Positions 26,229 to 35,631 of a stretch of 64,000 nt of DNA are shown here, piece after piece. The stretch comes from Sporisorium sorghi (lineage: Eukaryota > Basidiomycota > Ustilaginomycetes > Ustilaginales > Ustilaginaceae). The notes under the pieces were generated by a model that saw nothing but the letters and a program-made list of their open reading frames with translations, did not search any database and was not told the origin of the DNA. The stretch's first letter is position 1. The number at the start of each line of letters is the position of its first letter. The stretch covers positions 1-64,000 of the forward strand of contig JALCCG010000097.1 in the NCBI GenBank assembly GCA_023212695.1, written 5' to 3'. Both the position numbers and the translations under genes were made by a program.

Positions 26229-27796
26229 GGCTGTTGCTTCGGACTATCCGACACCGCCAGAGCTGCACATTGCTGCGTGGAGAGCTCTTGTCAAGACAGC
26301 AACCGTGACGGCGCCACATCTTCTCGCCAAGATTGATAGCCCATCACAGTGCTCGGCTGTGCCTTCGCAAGAGCAGCAGAATCACTCATCGTCGACGCTC
26401 ACCGACTTTTACCGTAGAGCATGTTGGGCACCCGACGGTTCTAGCCTTCTTGCTGTCACAGAGTCGCAGCAAAAGCATGTCTATCGGTGCATCCGCAAGA
26501 TAAGCAGCGACGGAGCAAAGCTCGACCTGTGTCTCAGACTCAGGAGTCCTTCGCCTCTCCTTGATGCTGTGTGGTATCCGCTGCCTGCCATGGAGCAGCC
26601 GACCACTTTGACACCAACTTGGTGCTTTGCCGAATCCCATCGAGACCTGCCCATTCGACTGACAGCGAGCGACGATGGCCGCACTCGCGCAAGCTACTCG
26701 ATCATGAACCACGTCGAGCGATTCGTCGGCCCTCACTCGCTCGCGTTCAGTCCGGACCTCTCGCGCCTCTACTGCGGCCTCTACTCCTCGCTCGCCGTGT
26801 TTCCGCTCTCCACCCCCGGTCTCAACACGCATTCGCTCATTCCGCTCACCTCGGGCAAACGCTCCGTCGGAGGTCAAAGGGGCATCGTCTCATCTTTGAC
26901 AACAGCTGCACACCCAACCGACCCAGCACTAGAGCTCGTCGCTGTGGGCACCTTTGACGGAACGATAGCCGTCTACAGCTTTGATCCAACACTCTTCCCC
27001 GAGCCGACGGATCACACGGCAGCACGAACGCCATCTAATCACGACCAAGAATCGCTCGCCCAGAGCTCGTGCTTTGCAGGATGGCGCGAAGTCGAAGGCG
27101 ACGGCATCACACAGCTCAAGTTCCACCCGCTCTCGCCGTACGTGCTGTTTGTCGCATCGAGACGCTCGGATCACATCTACGTCTACGATACTCGATACTT
27201 GATGGGTGATGGGACGAGGTGGAGTTTTCGTCCTCTTGCGCAGTCGGCTGCTGGCGTGCGGTCGGCGCATCTGCTTGCCAAATTGCGGCGGCCAGGGGGA
27301 GCAACGCACCAGCGGATCTACTTTGACCTCGACTGGGCCGGTCGATGGCTGGCGACGGGTGACGAGCACGGTATGATTCACATGTGGCGCATCGATGTTG
27401 GCCGCTTTGTAGACCAGCCTGAGGTTGATGCAGGTGACTCGAGCGACCTGCCAGAGCTCGAGATGACGCCGAATCTGAGCTGGAAGGCACATCAAGGTAA
27501 GTGACGGTCGTCGCTATGAAGACAAATCGGAATGCCACTGACTTCATATTCTTGTCCGTGATGCAGATACAGTCGGGTCCGTTGCATTCCATCCCTACGA
27601 GCCGCTTCTTGCCTCTGTGTCAGGTTCACGGCGCTGGCCTGACTTGGGAGACGCAAACAGCAGCGACTCGGATCAAGAAAGCGATAGCAGCGACTCGAGC
27701 TACGCCTCCAAGAGCCCGCGAAGAGCGTGGACCACCAACGACAATTCGATCAAGGTTTGGGACCTTTCGGAGCCTCCGAAGACCTCCGCATCCTGA
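26191..27796 (+). CDS. WD40 protein related to WRAP53/TCAB1 (two exons)
   Basis: This is a WD40-repeat protein of the telomerase Cajal body protein 1 group. In animals TCAB1 binds the CAB box of scaRNAs and telomerase RNA and directs them to Cajal bodies. The coding sequence joins 26191..27496 and 27567..27796; the 70-base intron has donor GTAAGT and acceptor CAG and splits an Asp codon, giving 511 aa. Family landmarks are ACWAPDGSSLLAV near residue 76, GPHSLAFSPDLSRLYCGLYS near 185, GITQLKFHPLSPYVLFVASR near 305, and HQRIYFDLDWAGRWLATGD near 370. After the splice come VAFHPYEPLLASVSGSRRWP and a last IKVWDL strand. The region between the last two is acidic and Ser-rich. Fungal members include Swt21-like splicing-associated proteins, so a telomerase role is not proven. 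The stop lies only 51 bases from that of the next, convergent gene. Confidence 0.85.
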
Positions 27797-27847
27797 CAAC
27801 CGTAATGCGAACACTTCTTGAAAGAAGATAGAAGCGAGGCACTCTGA

Positions 27848-28552
27848 TCATCCTTTGAACTTGCGACCGCTCTTGACGTCAGCGCGCTTGATCTTGTTCT
27901 GCTTCTTCCTGCGCGCCTCTGCGTCCTGCAACCGCCTCACGCGCTCGCGCTGCTGCTGGCTTGTCTCGCCCACCAGCCCATCCTGCGCAATCTCAAGCAG
28001 GTGCGCATGGAGCTTTTCGAGCGCATCAGCCACATTCGCCTCCTGCGTTCGATGGCGCATGCTGGTGATGAGCAGCGAGTGGTCCGAGGCGACGTAGTAG
28101 GGCGATTTTTTGGCGATGCGGCTGACGAGGTCTCGCGTGAGCCACTTGCGCGGGTGCGAGGGGTCAAGCGAGTCGTGTGCGTGGCTCCCGGTTTGCGAGA
28201 GCTCGAGGCGGACGTTGGCTTTCGTGTTGAGCTTGTTGACGTTCTGCCCGCCGGGCCCGGAGGAGCGCGAAAAGGTGACGTGGAAGTCGTTGCGGCGCAG
28301 GGTGAGGTCTTGAAATGCAGCTACCCAGCATCGACGCTCTTGCATCTCTTGCTCAGCTGCATCGCTGTTGTCGTCGTGGTTGTTCCGGAGTGGCGATGTT
28401 GTCGTGAGGTTTCTGATGGGGAGAGTAGTCAGTGGAGTCGGTGTTGCTCTGCACTGTAGCTTGGAGATGTGCCCTCTCGTCGTGACTTCGGCGTGGTGCG
28501 ATAGCAACGATCGCCGCAGTGTCAGACGCAGCAAAGCGCAGCGAGCCCACAT
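27848..28552 (-). CDS. mitochondrial GGQ-domain protein, ICT1/mL62-like peptidyl-tRNA hydrolase
   Basis: This is a codon-independent release factor-type protein that hydrolyses peptidyl-tRNA on stalled mitochondrial ribosomes; in mammals ICT1 is also a ribosomal protein. The 234 aa product has an Arg/Leu-rich presequence with no acidic residue in the first 20. The class I release-factor core SRSSGPGGQNVNK has the catalytic GGQ at 101-103. It is followed by VRLELS, then the SLLITSMRHRTQEANVADAL helix region. The C-terminus is a basic tail (ARRKKQNKIKRADVKSGRKFKG), as in ICT1/ArfB. There is no codon-recognition domain, which separates it from Mrf1. The ATG at 28552 is used because the codon opening the longer frame is TTG. 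It is intronless. Confidence 0.9.
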   Translation of the reverse strand: MWARCALLRLTLRRSLLSHHAEVTTRGHISKLQCRATPTPLTTLPIRNLTTTSPLRNNHDDNSDAAEQEMQERRCWVAAFQDLTLRRNDFHVTFSRSSGPGGQNVNKLNTKANVRLELSQTGSHAHDSLDPSHPRKWLTRDLVSRIAKKSPYYVASDHSLLITSMRHRTQEANVADALEKLHAHLLEIAQDGLVGETSQQQRERVRRLQDAEARRKKQNKIKRADVKSGRKFKG

Positions 28553-28682
28553 CCTCGACCTCCGCAGACTTCGAAAAGCCAATGCGATACCTCAGATCAT
28601 GCAACGGGTCTGACGAGATGGTCAGGAAGACGAAGCCGAGAATAACACTTTCAACAAAATATTCTTGTAAAAAAAAAGAAAG

Positions 28683-28706
28683 AAAAAAAAAAAAAAAAAA
28701 AAAAAA
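28683..28706. repeat. A24 homopolymer
   Basis: Twenty-four consecutive A lie 131 bases upstream of the ICT1-like ATG, in a wider A-rich patch from 28669 to 28733. Confidence 0.85.
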
Positions 28707-29264
28707 GGCCGAAAAAAGGACCGACAAAAAGAAGTCTCTAACCGCTGCTAACTTAGCTCGTGCTCTCTGCTGTCAACGCCGACGTTACCGATCATTGCTT
28801 TCAAACCAATCGCCTCATATGAATGGTTTCTGCTGTAGTCGCAGTCAGGTCGAGCGGCTTTGTATTGTTCTCTCCAAGCGTGGACAGGCCTCCGAGTCGT
28901 CGCGGGATCGGGTGTCAAAGAAAAATCCGATGCGGCAAACAAAAACGATTAACCGATCGATCTGCGTGTTCCGGCGATAAGCCAAGTCACGTTTAATCAG
29001 CCTGCATGGTGGGCTTGCCCGTTCCGAGCAAGGCCCAAGAACAAGAGTGTCCCAGCAAGAGAGCATGCATTAGCATCTGGTCGAGTGAGTCTTGAGCGAT
29101 GACCAAGCATCGGAACAGCCGGAAGTGGGCTTACTACGAGCCCTGGCAAAAGCAGTGAGTGCTTTCTGTTGCCGTCGGCTTTATTTTGCTATGGACAGGG
29201 ATCGACGTGCGGACGAACCCTGTTGAGGCTGGCTGACCTTCAAGAAGATGTCATCGCTGTCGCC

Positions 29265-29305
29265 AAAAAAAAAAGAAAAAAAGAAAAAAAAAAAACCCCC
29301 CCCCC
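29265..29305. repeat. A-rich tract followed by C10
   Basis: An almost pure A tract with two G interruptions passes directly into ten C. The abrupt A-to-C junction is unusual. It lies in the GSH1 upstream region. Confidence 0.85.
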
Positions 29306-29731
29306 GAAACCGGGATGAGGGTCTAGAATTTCTCCGTCTCCGTACGGCGGAGGCAGCGGAGGCAGCCAACCAGTTTCGAGGCTTTTTTTCTTTTTCGAGT
29401 TTTTTAGTTGCTGGTTGCGACATTTCAGCTTTGGATGTGCTACAGTCACTGCTTCGTGCTTCTCACAGCTCTCCTTCCTTCCTCTCGCCTCACCACCACC
29501 ACATCCGGTCCTCCCGACATCCTCCCATCACGGCCGGGCCGACGCTTGACAACAAGTGGATCCAGCGTGGCAGCTCCCCTTTGCTTCGGCATTGCCCCTT
29601 GGTCACTCTGCCTGCTCCGACATCCTCGCCCGAACTTGGATCGCACCTGGTGCGTCGGCGGACGATATCCTCACACCTCCTGCCGCTCTGAATCCGCTGC
29701 TGGAAGAAGCAGCCTCTAGCGCATCGTCAAG

Positions 29732-31843
29732 ATGGGTCTCCTCTCACTAGGAACACCCATGGAGTGGAAGGATGCTCAACCACTAGCCTCCCATGTCCGC
29801 AAGCATGGCATCCAGCAGTTCCTCTCGCTCTGGAACAAGATCAAGGACCGCCGCGGCGACATTCTGCTCTGGGGCGACGAGATCGAGTACATCGTTGTCT
29901 CGTTCGACGAAGAGACCCAAAACGCCAAGCTGTCGCTGAGGCAGGAGGAGATCCTCAAGGTGCTGTCGGCGAGCGACCAGGAGACGCGCGAGTCTGCGCC
30001 CGGGCTTGCGGGGCAGATCCCCACATTTCATCCCGAATTCGGCCGCTTCATGCTCGAGTCGACGCCTGGGTCGCCGTACGGTGCGAGCCCGAAGGAGCTG
30101 CGGGGTGTCGAGCGCAACATGCGCTTGCGCAGGCAGATTGCGCGTTCGCATCTCAAGCCGAATGAGTTGCCTATTACGCTCACGTCGTATCCTCGCTTGG
30201 GTGTCACGGACGCACCGTTCACAGAGCCACACTTCGAGCCGAGGGGCGACGCATCGCGATCTATGTTCTTGCCGGACGAGCTCATCAATCCACATGCGCG
30301 ATTTCCCACACTGGCCGCCAACATTCGCAAGCGCAGAGGGTCGAAAGTCGCGATCAACATGCCCATCTTCAAAGACGTCAATACGCCGTCGCCGTTCATC
30401 GACCCGAGCATCCCATGGGACCGCGACGTGTTCCCCGAAGATGCCGAGGCCAAAGCAGGGGCTGCCAAGCCGGATCACATCTACATGGACGCGATGGGTT
30501 TCGGGATGGGCTGCTGCTGTCTCCAAGTGACATTTCAAGCGTGCTCGGTGCAAGAGGCGCGTACGGTGTACGACCAGCTAATTCCCGTGGGGCCACTGCT
30601 GCTCGCACTGACTGCTGCATCGCCCGCCTACCGCGGCTACCTCTCGGACGTCGATTGCCGATGGAACGTTATCTCGGCTGCTGTGGACGACCGCACACCG
30701 CAAGAGAGGGGCGAGCCGGCGCTTCCCCTCCCCGGCCACACACCACGCGGCGGACTCGACAGGGACGCGGAAAAGATCCCCAAGTCGCGCTACGACTCGG
30801 TTGACTCGTACATCTCGCAAGATCCGCTCAACCGGCGCAGCTACAACGACAACCCTCTGCCCATCAATGCCTCGGTCAAACAGCAGCTGCGCGAAGCAGG
30901 CGTGGACGATTTGCTGTCGGACCACCTTGCGCATCTTTTCATTCGCGATCCGCTGGTGATTTTCAGCGAGATGGTCGACCAGGACGACGAGGCGAGCACG
31001 GATCATTTCGAGAACTTGCAGTCGACCAACTGGCAAACGATGCGCTTCAAGCCGCCGCCGCCGGGCGGGAGGATCGGGTGGAGGGTGGAGTTCCGTAGTA
31101 TGGAGGTGCAGATTACGGATTTTGAGAATGCGGCGTTCTCGGTGTTTATCGTGTTGTTGACACGGGCGATTCTGAGTTTTGGGTTGAACTTCTATATGCC
31201 CTTGACCAAGGTGGACGAGAACATGGCACGGGCGCATAAGAGGGATGCGGTGAACGGGGAGAAGTTTTGGTTCAGGAAGGAGGTGTACCGGACGCGCAAT
31301 CGGCATGCGTCGCGGCAGGCTTCGCGCCAGGTGTCGCGGAGTTGCTCTGCGGAGGACTTGCAGAGTGGAAGCAGGCCGATCAACGGTATCGATAATGGCA
31401 ACGGAAACGGAAGAGCAGCGAGTCCGTCGCAGAGCATCGCCTCCTCCTCTGACGGCATTGACGACGAGTACGCCGAGTTCAGCATGGCCGAGCTGATGAA
31501 CGGCAAGGGCGACGACTTCCCCGGCCTCGTCGGCCTCGTGCACAACTACCTCGACAGCCTCAACATCGACGTCGAGACGCGCTGCGAGATGGGGCTCTAC
31601 CTCGACCTCGTCGCCCAGCGCGCCAGTGGGAAGCTGATGACGACGGCGACGTGGATTCGAGAGTACGTGAGGAACCACCCGGAGTACAAGGGCGACTCGG
31701 TGGTCAGCCAGAAGATCAATTATGATATGATCAAGCAGCTGGATTTGATCGAGCGGGGGGAAGTGGATGCGTCTGGGTTCTTGCCAAGCGGGTATGCGGC
31801 GAGGAGGAAGAGTCAGACGACGCAGCCGGAGTTGAGGGCGTAG
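29732..31843 (+). CDS. GSH1: glutamate-cysteine ligase (gamma-glutamylcysteine synthetase)
   Basis: The enzyme joins glutamate and cysteine with ATP, the rate-limiting step of glutathione synthesis in the cytosol. The protein is 703 aa; eukaryotic GCS catalytic subunits are about 640-680. It opens with MGLLSLGTPMEW and RGDILLWGDEIEYIVV, where the acidic residues bind metal. It carries the family signature MGFGMGCCCLQVTFQ at residues 255-269. Near the middle are VIFSEMVDQDDE and NWQTMRFKPPPP, and then WRVEFRSMEVQ. An Arg/Ser/Asn/Gly-rich insertion of about 57 residues (roughly 519-576) interrupts the C-terminal part and explains the extra length. The start is the first ATG. It is intronless. 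Confidence 0.96.
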   Translation: MGLLSLGTPMEWKDAQPLASHVRKHGIQQFLSLWNKIKDRRGDILLWGDEIEYIVVSFDEETQNAKLSLRQEEILKVLSASDQETRESAPGLAGQIPTFHPEFGRFMLESTPGSPYGASPKELRGVERNMRLRRQIARSHLKPNELPITLTSYPRLGVTDAPFTEPHFEPRGDASRSMFLPDELINPHARFPTLAANIRKRRGSKVAINMPIFKDVNTPSPFIDPSIPWDRDVFPEDAEAKAGAAKPDHIYMDAMGFGMGCCCLQVTFQACSVQEARTVYDQLIPVGPLLLALTAASPAYRGYLSDVDCRWNVISAAVDDRTPQERGEPALPLPGHTPRGGLDRDAEKIPKSRYDSVDSYISQDPLNRRSYNDNPLPINASVKQQLREAGVDDLLSDHLAHLFIRDPLVIFSEMVDQDDEASTDHFENLQSTNWQTMRFKPPPPGGRIGWRVEFRSMEVQITDFENAAFSVFIVLLTRAILSFGLNFYMPLTKVDENMARAHKRDAVNGEKFWFRKEVYRTRNRHASRQASRQVSRSCSAEDLQSGSRPINGIDNGNGNGRAASPSQSIASSSDGIDDEYAEFSMAELMNGKGDDFPGLVGLVHNYLDSLNIDVETRCEMGLYLDLVAQRASGKLMTTATWIREYVRNHPEYKGDSVVSQKINYDMIKQLDLIERGEVDASGFLPSGYAARRKSQTTQPELRA

Positions 31844-32237
31844 TTGTATCATTATCGTTATCATTTCTTTATCAGCATGCAAAGCGGTAGTAGCTGCGGA
31901 TCTGAGTATGAGTCGGGATTGATCGACGACGTCTGGTCTGTGAGATGTGAGCATGGTGTCGAGATCTCGACAGCGAGGCGAGGGAGAGAAGGTTGTGAGC
32001 TGAGGCTTTCATGCAGGATCGGATCGGAAGCAAAAAAACAGGTGAATCACAATTTGGACGGGACGAGGTGGAGGCTTTCTTCTGACGTATTCAGCACGAC
32101 AGCACGCACCGGCCAGCATCCAAAGTCACACCCACCACAAGCACAGCTCTCGCATCTTCCGTCCCTTCCATCATCACCCTCTTTCTCACTTTCGCAAACA
32201 CACCGCGCGAGCCACACCCTCATCTAGCAAAAAAACC
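31844..32237. other. intergenic region between GSH1 and the DUF1769 gene
   Basis: This 394-base gap between two plus-strand genes should contain the GSH1 terminator and the promoter of the next gene. The last 100 bases are C/A/T-rich, with an A7 run just before the ATG. No gene was found. Confidence 0.45.
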
Positions 32238-33089
32238 ATGGCGCCCTCGCTCAAGATCTCGGCCGGGTCCTCGGTGGACACCCTGCAAACCGTCGCTGTC
32301 AACCACGACGACTCCCCCACGGAGATCTCCACCCCGCTCTTCCAAGGCCGGATCGTAGTGCGCATCAAGGACTTCACGGGTTCGGACCCGCCCAACGTCA
32401 CGCACGCGCGCGACACCCCCTACTTTTCCGCGGGGCACGGCAAGGGGCAGAGCTGGAGCATGCAGATCCAAGGCCGATTCCTTGAACCCGTCAACGCAGA
32501 TGACCTGGTGTTCGGCAACGAGTTCGACAAGCCGATCAAGGACCACCTGCCGTATGGGACGAGTGTAGCGCTGCAGTTTGTCAAGCTGATCGATCCGAAT
32601 TTGGAGCACGATCTGTATGCGCAGCGCCCGCATGCGTGGAGTCCGTACCTCGCCACTATGCCGCGCATCAACGCGGTCAAGTCAGACAAGGAGAGCTTCG
32701 CCGACTGGCCTCAGTTCACCACTCATCCGGAGTATGTGGAAGATGACATTACGCCGCTAATTCCAGACGAGCTGAGGGAGAAGGAAAAAGACACAGTGGC
32801 CAACTTCAAGAGCATCGATAAAGCCCACGAGTACCGCAAGCGCTTCCTTGGAAACCGCGCTCACAGGCAGCAGATCACCGTGGATAAGACGCACATCGTC
32901 ACTGCGGACTTCTTCAATGGGTTCATCGACTTTAACGATCTGACTTTGCAAATCCCCTTTTCGGGCGGGCTCAAGTTCGATCTGAAAAAGTACTGGGACG
33001 GTCAACCCGTAAGGTACATTTGCAAGGACAGGAAGAACGACAAGGTTTTCTTCGTCATTCAGTTCGATATCGTCGATCTCAATCAGTGA
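32238..33089 (+). CDS. DUF1769-family (UPF0590-like) protein
   Basis: This 283 aa soluble protein matches the fungal DUF1769 group, to my recognition. Characteristic segments are FQGRIVVRIKDF near residue 35, FSAGHGKGQSWSMQIQGRF near 62, VFGNEFDKPIKDHLPYGTS near 92, and a central DLYAQRPHAWSPYLATM. It then has RKRFLGNRAHRQQITVDK and the end region FSGGLKFDLKKYWDGQPVRY. No catalytic residues, signal peptide or membrane segment are visible. The fold is expected to be mostly beta. The biochemical role of the family is unknown. The start is the first ATG, in a good AAAACCATGG context. It is intronless, and its tail faces the KH-protein gene across 237 bases. Confidence 0.8.
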   Translation: MAPSLKISAGSSVDTLQTVAVNHDDSPTEISTPLFQGRIVVRIKDFTGSDPPNVTHARDTPYFSAGHGKGQSWSMQIQGRFLEPVNADDLVFGNEFDKPIKDHLPYGTSVALQFVKLIDPNLEHDLYAQRPHAWSPYLATMPRINAVKSDKESFADWPQFTTHPEYVEDDITPLIPDELREKEKDTVANFKSIDKAHEYRKRFLGNRAHRQQITVDKTHIVTADFFNGFIDFNDLTLQIPFSGGLKFDLKKYWDGQPVRYICKDRKNDKVFFVIQFDIVDLNQ

Positions 33090-33326
33090 AGGAGGTGTTC
33101 GGCGATGTAGAGGCGAAGGCAAGATGCAATGCATGCAGACAAAGAGAGACTCAGTGCGTGCGGCGGTGTGCAGCACACGATGTTTGTGATTCGCAAAGGA
33201 TCACGCGATGAGGTCTTGTGAAAGATGCGCTCGTACTGCGCCCGCGTTCCCTCTGATCGGATACAAATACACATGTGAGGTGGAAAGGAAATGAGAGAGC
33301 GGATCCAAATGAGACCACCGCTGCTT

Positions 33327-34766
33327 CTACTTGCGATACTGAGGCGGCACATCCTGCCCACCCTCCTCTTTGGACGGCAGCCGGTTGTGATACGCCTTGA
33401 AGCTGTTCTCCCATTCCACGTACTCTCGCCAGTATTTGTCGAGCGCCTCCTCTTCGGGCGATTTGGCCGAGGTTGTCGTCGCAGCCGTCGTTGCAACTCC
33501 TGCACTGTGTGAAGAGCCGCCGTTTCTTTGCTGTGACGCTGCCGGTGCTGCTGCTGTCGAAGAGTACGGTTGCTGCGATGCCGAGTCGGCAGGAGGCGGA
33601 GGTGGAGCGTCGTCTTCGGGAGGTGGAGGAGGCGCAGCTGCACCATCGTCGGTCGGGGGCGGAGCCGGGTCGCCATTGCCGCTACCGTGGTCTCTCGAGC
33701 TGTAGGGGTACGATTGTTGCGCTGCTTGTTGTTGCCAGCCACGCTGTTGGTCCCAGCCTCCTCCGTGCTGCTGCTGTTGATGGTGAGGGTATCCGCCAGC
33801 ACCGGCGGGGCTGCCGCCTCGACCGTAGCCGTGCGGACGGCCATAGCCTCCTCTTGCTGCACCGCCATCGTACCCACCATACCCACCGCGCTGTCCACCC
33901 AGCCCACCGCCGTACCCCTGGCCCATGGCATCATACGCCTTCTGCCACTCGGCGCGCACCACCTCCATCAAATCCTCCGCCAGCGCCTTGGCCGCCTGGA
34001 TCTGCTCGTCCTCCGGCCCGGCAATGGCAATATGCATCGGCTCGGGCATCTCGACCCCCGTATCGCTCTCGATGAACCCACTGCCCAAACCTTTAATCTG
34101 CACCCGTGTACCCGTCTCGTTCTGGATGTACTTGACAAACATCCCTCCCGGGCCGACGATCTTCGACCTCACGTTGAAGTTGCGAATGCTCTCCAGATTC
34201 ACAGGCACTTTCTCCTCAGGCCACCTGCGGCGCTCCCTCGGCGGCGGGCGCTGGTTCTCGTAGTCCAGCCTGCGCTGGTGTCGGTCCTCTACAAGCTGCG
34301 GCACCTCCTGCGCCATGAGCTCGTTGATCTTGGCAATCGCCGCGTCGAGGATGTCCTGCGAGATGGCGCTGATGTGGAGGTACAGCGGCGGGTCCGCCTT
34401 GGTAGCGAGCGCTTTGTCAGGGTACCACGTGCCCTTGGTGGTGACGCTGGCACCCGTCTCGCGATGGATCTGCTGCTGCGTCTGCCCCTTGGTGAGCATA
34501 TAGCGATTGCGCTGGTCGTTGATCTCAATGTCGTGTGTGAACTCGGCATCGTGCGCGTCCTTTTCTTTGCGTTGAGCGTCGGAAGATGAGGTTGCGGGAT
34601 CGTTGCGAGCGGATGAGGATGGTTGCGCTTTGGAGGCGAATTGAGCGGCGATCTTGGCTGCTGCTGCAGCGGCGGCTGCGGCTGCAGCTGAAGTGGATGC
34701 CGAGGTGGAGGATGAGGCTGAAGGCTGCGCCTCGCTGTTGCTGTTGCTGTCCCACCGACTCGACAT
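33327..34766 (-). CDS. KH-domain RNA-binding protein, KHDC4/BLOM7-like
   Basis: This 479 aa protein resembles human KHDC4, a splicing-linked and snoRNA-associated RNA-binding protein. An Ala-rich run near residue 30 precedes AAKIAAQFASK. The first, divergent KH unit has EINDQRNRYMLTKGQTQQQIHRETGASVTTKG (about 80-112) and LYLHISA. The second KH unit has FNVRSKIVGPGGMFVKYIQ near 195, with the GPGG loop in place of the canonical GxxG, then TRVQIKGLGSGFIE and MHIAIAGP. The C-terminal half is low complexity: Gly/Tyr/Gln-rich, then Pro/Ala-rich. It ends with a short conserved-looking helix (LDKYWREYVEWENSFKAYHNRL). The start is the first ATG. It is intronless. Confidence 0.87.
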   Translation of the reverse strand: MSSRWDSNSNSEAQPSASSSTSASTSAAAAAAAAAAAKIAAQFASKAQPSSSARNDPATSSSDAQRKEKDAHDAEFTHDIEINDQRNRYMLTKGQTQQQIHRETGASVTTKGTWYPDKALATKADPPLYLHISAISQDILDAAIAKINELMAQEVPQLVEDRHQRRLDYENQRPPPRERRRWPEEKVPVNLESIRNFNVRSKIVGPGGMFVKYIQNETGTRVQIKGLGSGFIESDTGVEMPEPMHIAIAGPEDEQIQAAKALAEDLMEVVRAEWQKAYDAMGQGYGGGLGGQRGGYGGYDGGAARGGYGRPHGYGRGGSPAGAGGYPHHQQQQHGGGWDQQRGWQQQAAQQSYPYSSRDHGSGNGDPAPPPTDDGAAAPPPPPEDDAPPPPPADSASQQPYSSTAAAPAASQQRNGGSSHSAGVATTAATTTSAKSPEEEALDKYWREYVEWENSFKAYHNRLPSKEEGGQDVPPQYRK

Positions 34767-35087
34767 GGTGTAGAAGCGCTTTTCAGGTGAGTCTTTGTGA
34801 AAGGAGATGGTGGCAGCAAAAAGGTTTCCGCTGGACCCTGAGGATGAAGTTCGAAGGCGGAATTTTCAGTCAGTTCTTCCTCGATCACGTGGCTTGAAAA
34901 ATTGGTTGAGAAACCAGCAATCACGGTTTAACATCGCTCGAAAAAATTTCGAGGAAGATCACCGATTTTGGAATTTGCGCGATTTCCTGAGATGTCCGGA
35001 CCGCGACCGGGAAGTTACCCCTTCTGCAGCATGCAGTCTCATCGACGAGCGGAGATCTTTCGTAGAGATTGTTGATCAAATGATGAG

Positions 35088-35105
35088 AAGAAGAAGAAGA
35101 AGAAG
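35088..35105. repeat. AAG trinucleotide microsatellite
   Basis: Six AAG units in intergenic DNA between the KH-protein gene and PGI1. Confidence 0.85.
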
Positions 35106-35408
35106 CTCGATGTTCTTCGTGCACGGCAATGTCGCAGTCGCAGGTCGCCGAACGTCATGAACGATGCCGGTTTGAAACGATGCGTGAGGAGAACGTTGCA
35201 AAGCTGGTCGAGATTCGGCTTCCTCAGTCAAGATCTTTCGGCAGTTCGGGTAGAAGCTTCAGTGATGGACTGTTCAGAGGTGTTCAAGAAGAGCTTACTG
35301 ATCAGTCTAGAATGGCAAAGCAAGAAGCTGCTGGCTGGTTTATCGAGGGGATGCTTGATAGGCGAGAGCGGAGCAAAGGAAAAAGGCTCGAAATTGTTTC
35401 TGAGAAAT

Positions 35409-35434
35409 TCTCTCTCTCTCTCTCTCCCCCCCCC
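35409..35434. repeat. CT dinucleotide run followed by C tract
   Basis: About eight TC units pass into nine C, roughly 200 bases upstream of the PGI1 start. CT boxes occur in promoters of highly expressed fungal genes; a role here is inferred. Confidence 0.85.
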
Positions 35435-35631
35435 GCGGGCGCGACAGAGACAGAGAGACGCAATGATGACTTTTGTCAAAACCAGGCGGTCCGAGCGTGC
35501 CGTCAGCAGCGTTTGAGCGGAAACCGACAACTCCAAAAGCAGCCCGTGCTCCGACCTTCTTCCTCTTCCTCTTCTTTCCGCACCACCATCTTCCCAAAAC
35601 CACCATCATCCCCTTTCTCTCACTCGCAAAA

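Larger units (their letters stand above)
28553..29731. promoter_or_regulatory. 1.2 kb divergent intergenic region, ICT1-like / GSH1
   Basis: The region contains the promoters of both flanking genes. It carries an A24 tract (28683-28706) and an A-rich run followed by ten C (29265-29305). The 300 bases before the GSH1 start are pyrimidine-rich on the plus strand, as is common before strongly expressed fungal genes. No gene was recognised. Confidence 0.45.
34767..35631. promoter_or_regulatory. divergent promoter region, KH protein / PGI1
   Basis: This 865-base gap lies between divergent genes. It contains six AAG units (35088-35105), and a CT dinucleotide run followed by C9 (35409-35434) about 200 bases upstream of the PGI1 ATG. 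The last 80 bases before that ATG are strongly pyrimidine/CCA-rich, a pattern often seen before glycolytic genes in fungi. Confidence 0.5.

Noticed and set aside
25889..26254. Minus-strand 121-codon frame with two hydrophobic stretches between polymerase gamma and the TCAB1-like gene
   Set aside because: It begins with GTG rather than ATG, overlaps the confirmed plus-strand start and the divergent promoter, and has no family resemblance.
30578..31954. Antisense open frame of 458 codons opposite GSH1
   Set aside because: Complement of a conserved ligase; composition is Arg/His/Pro-rich and without motifs.
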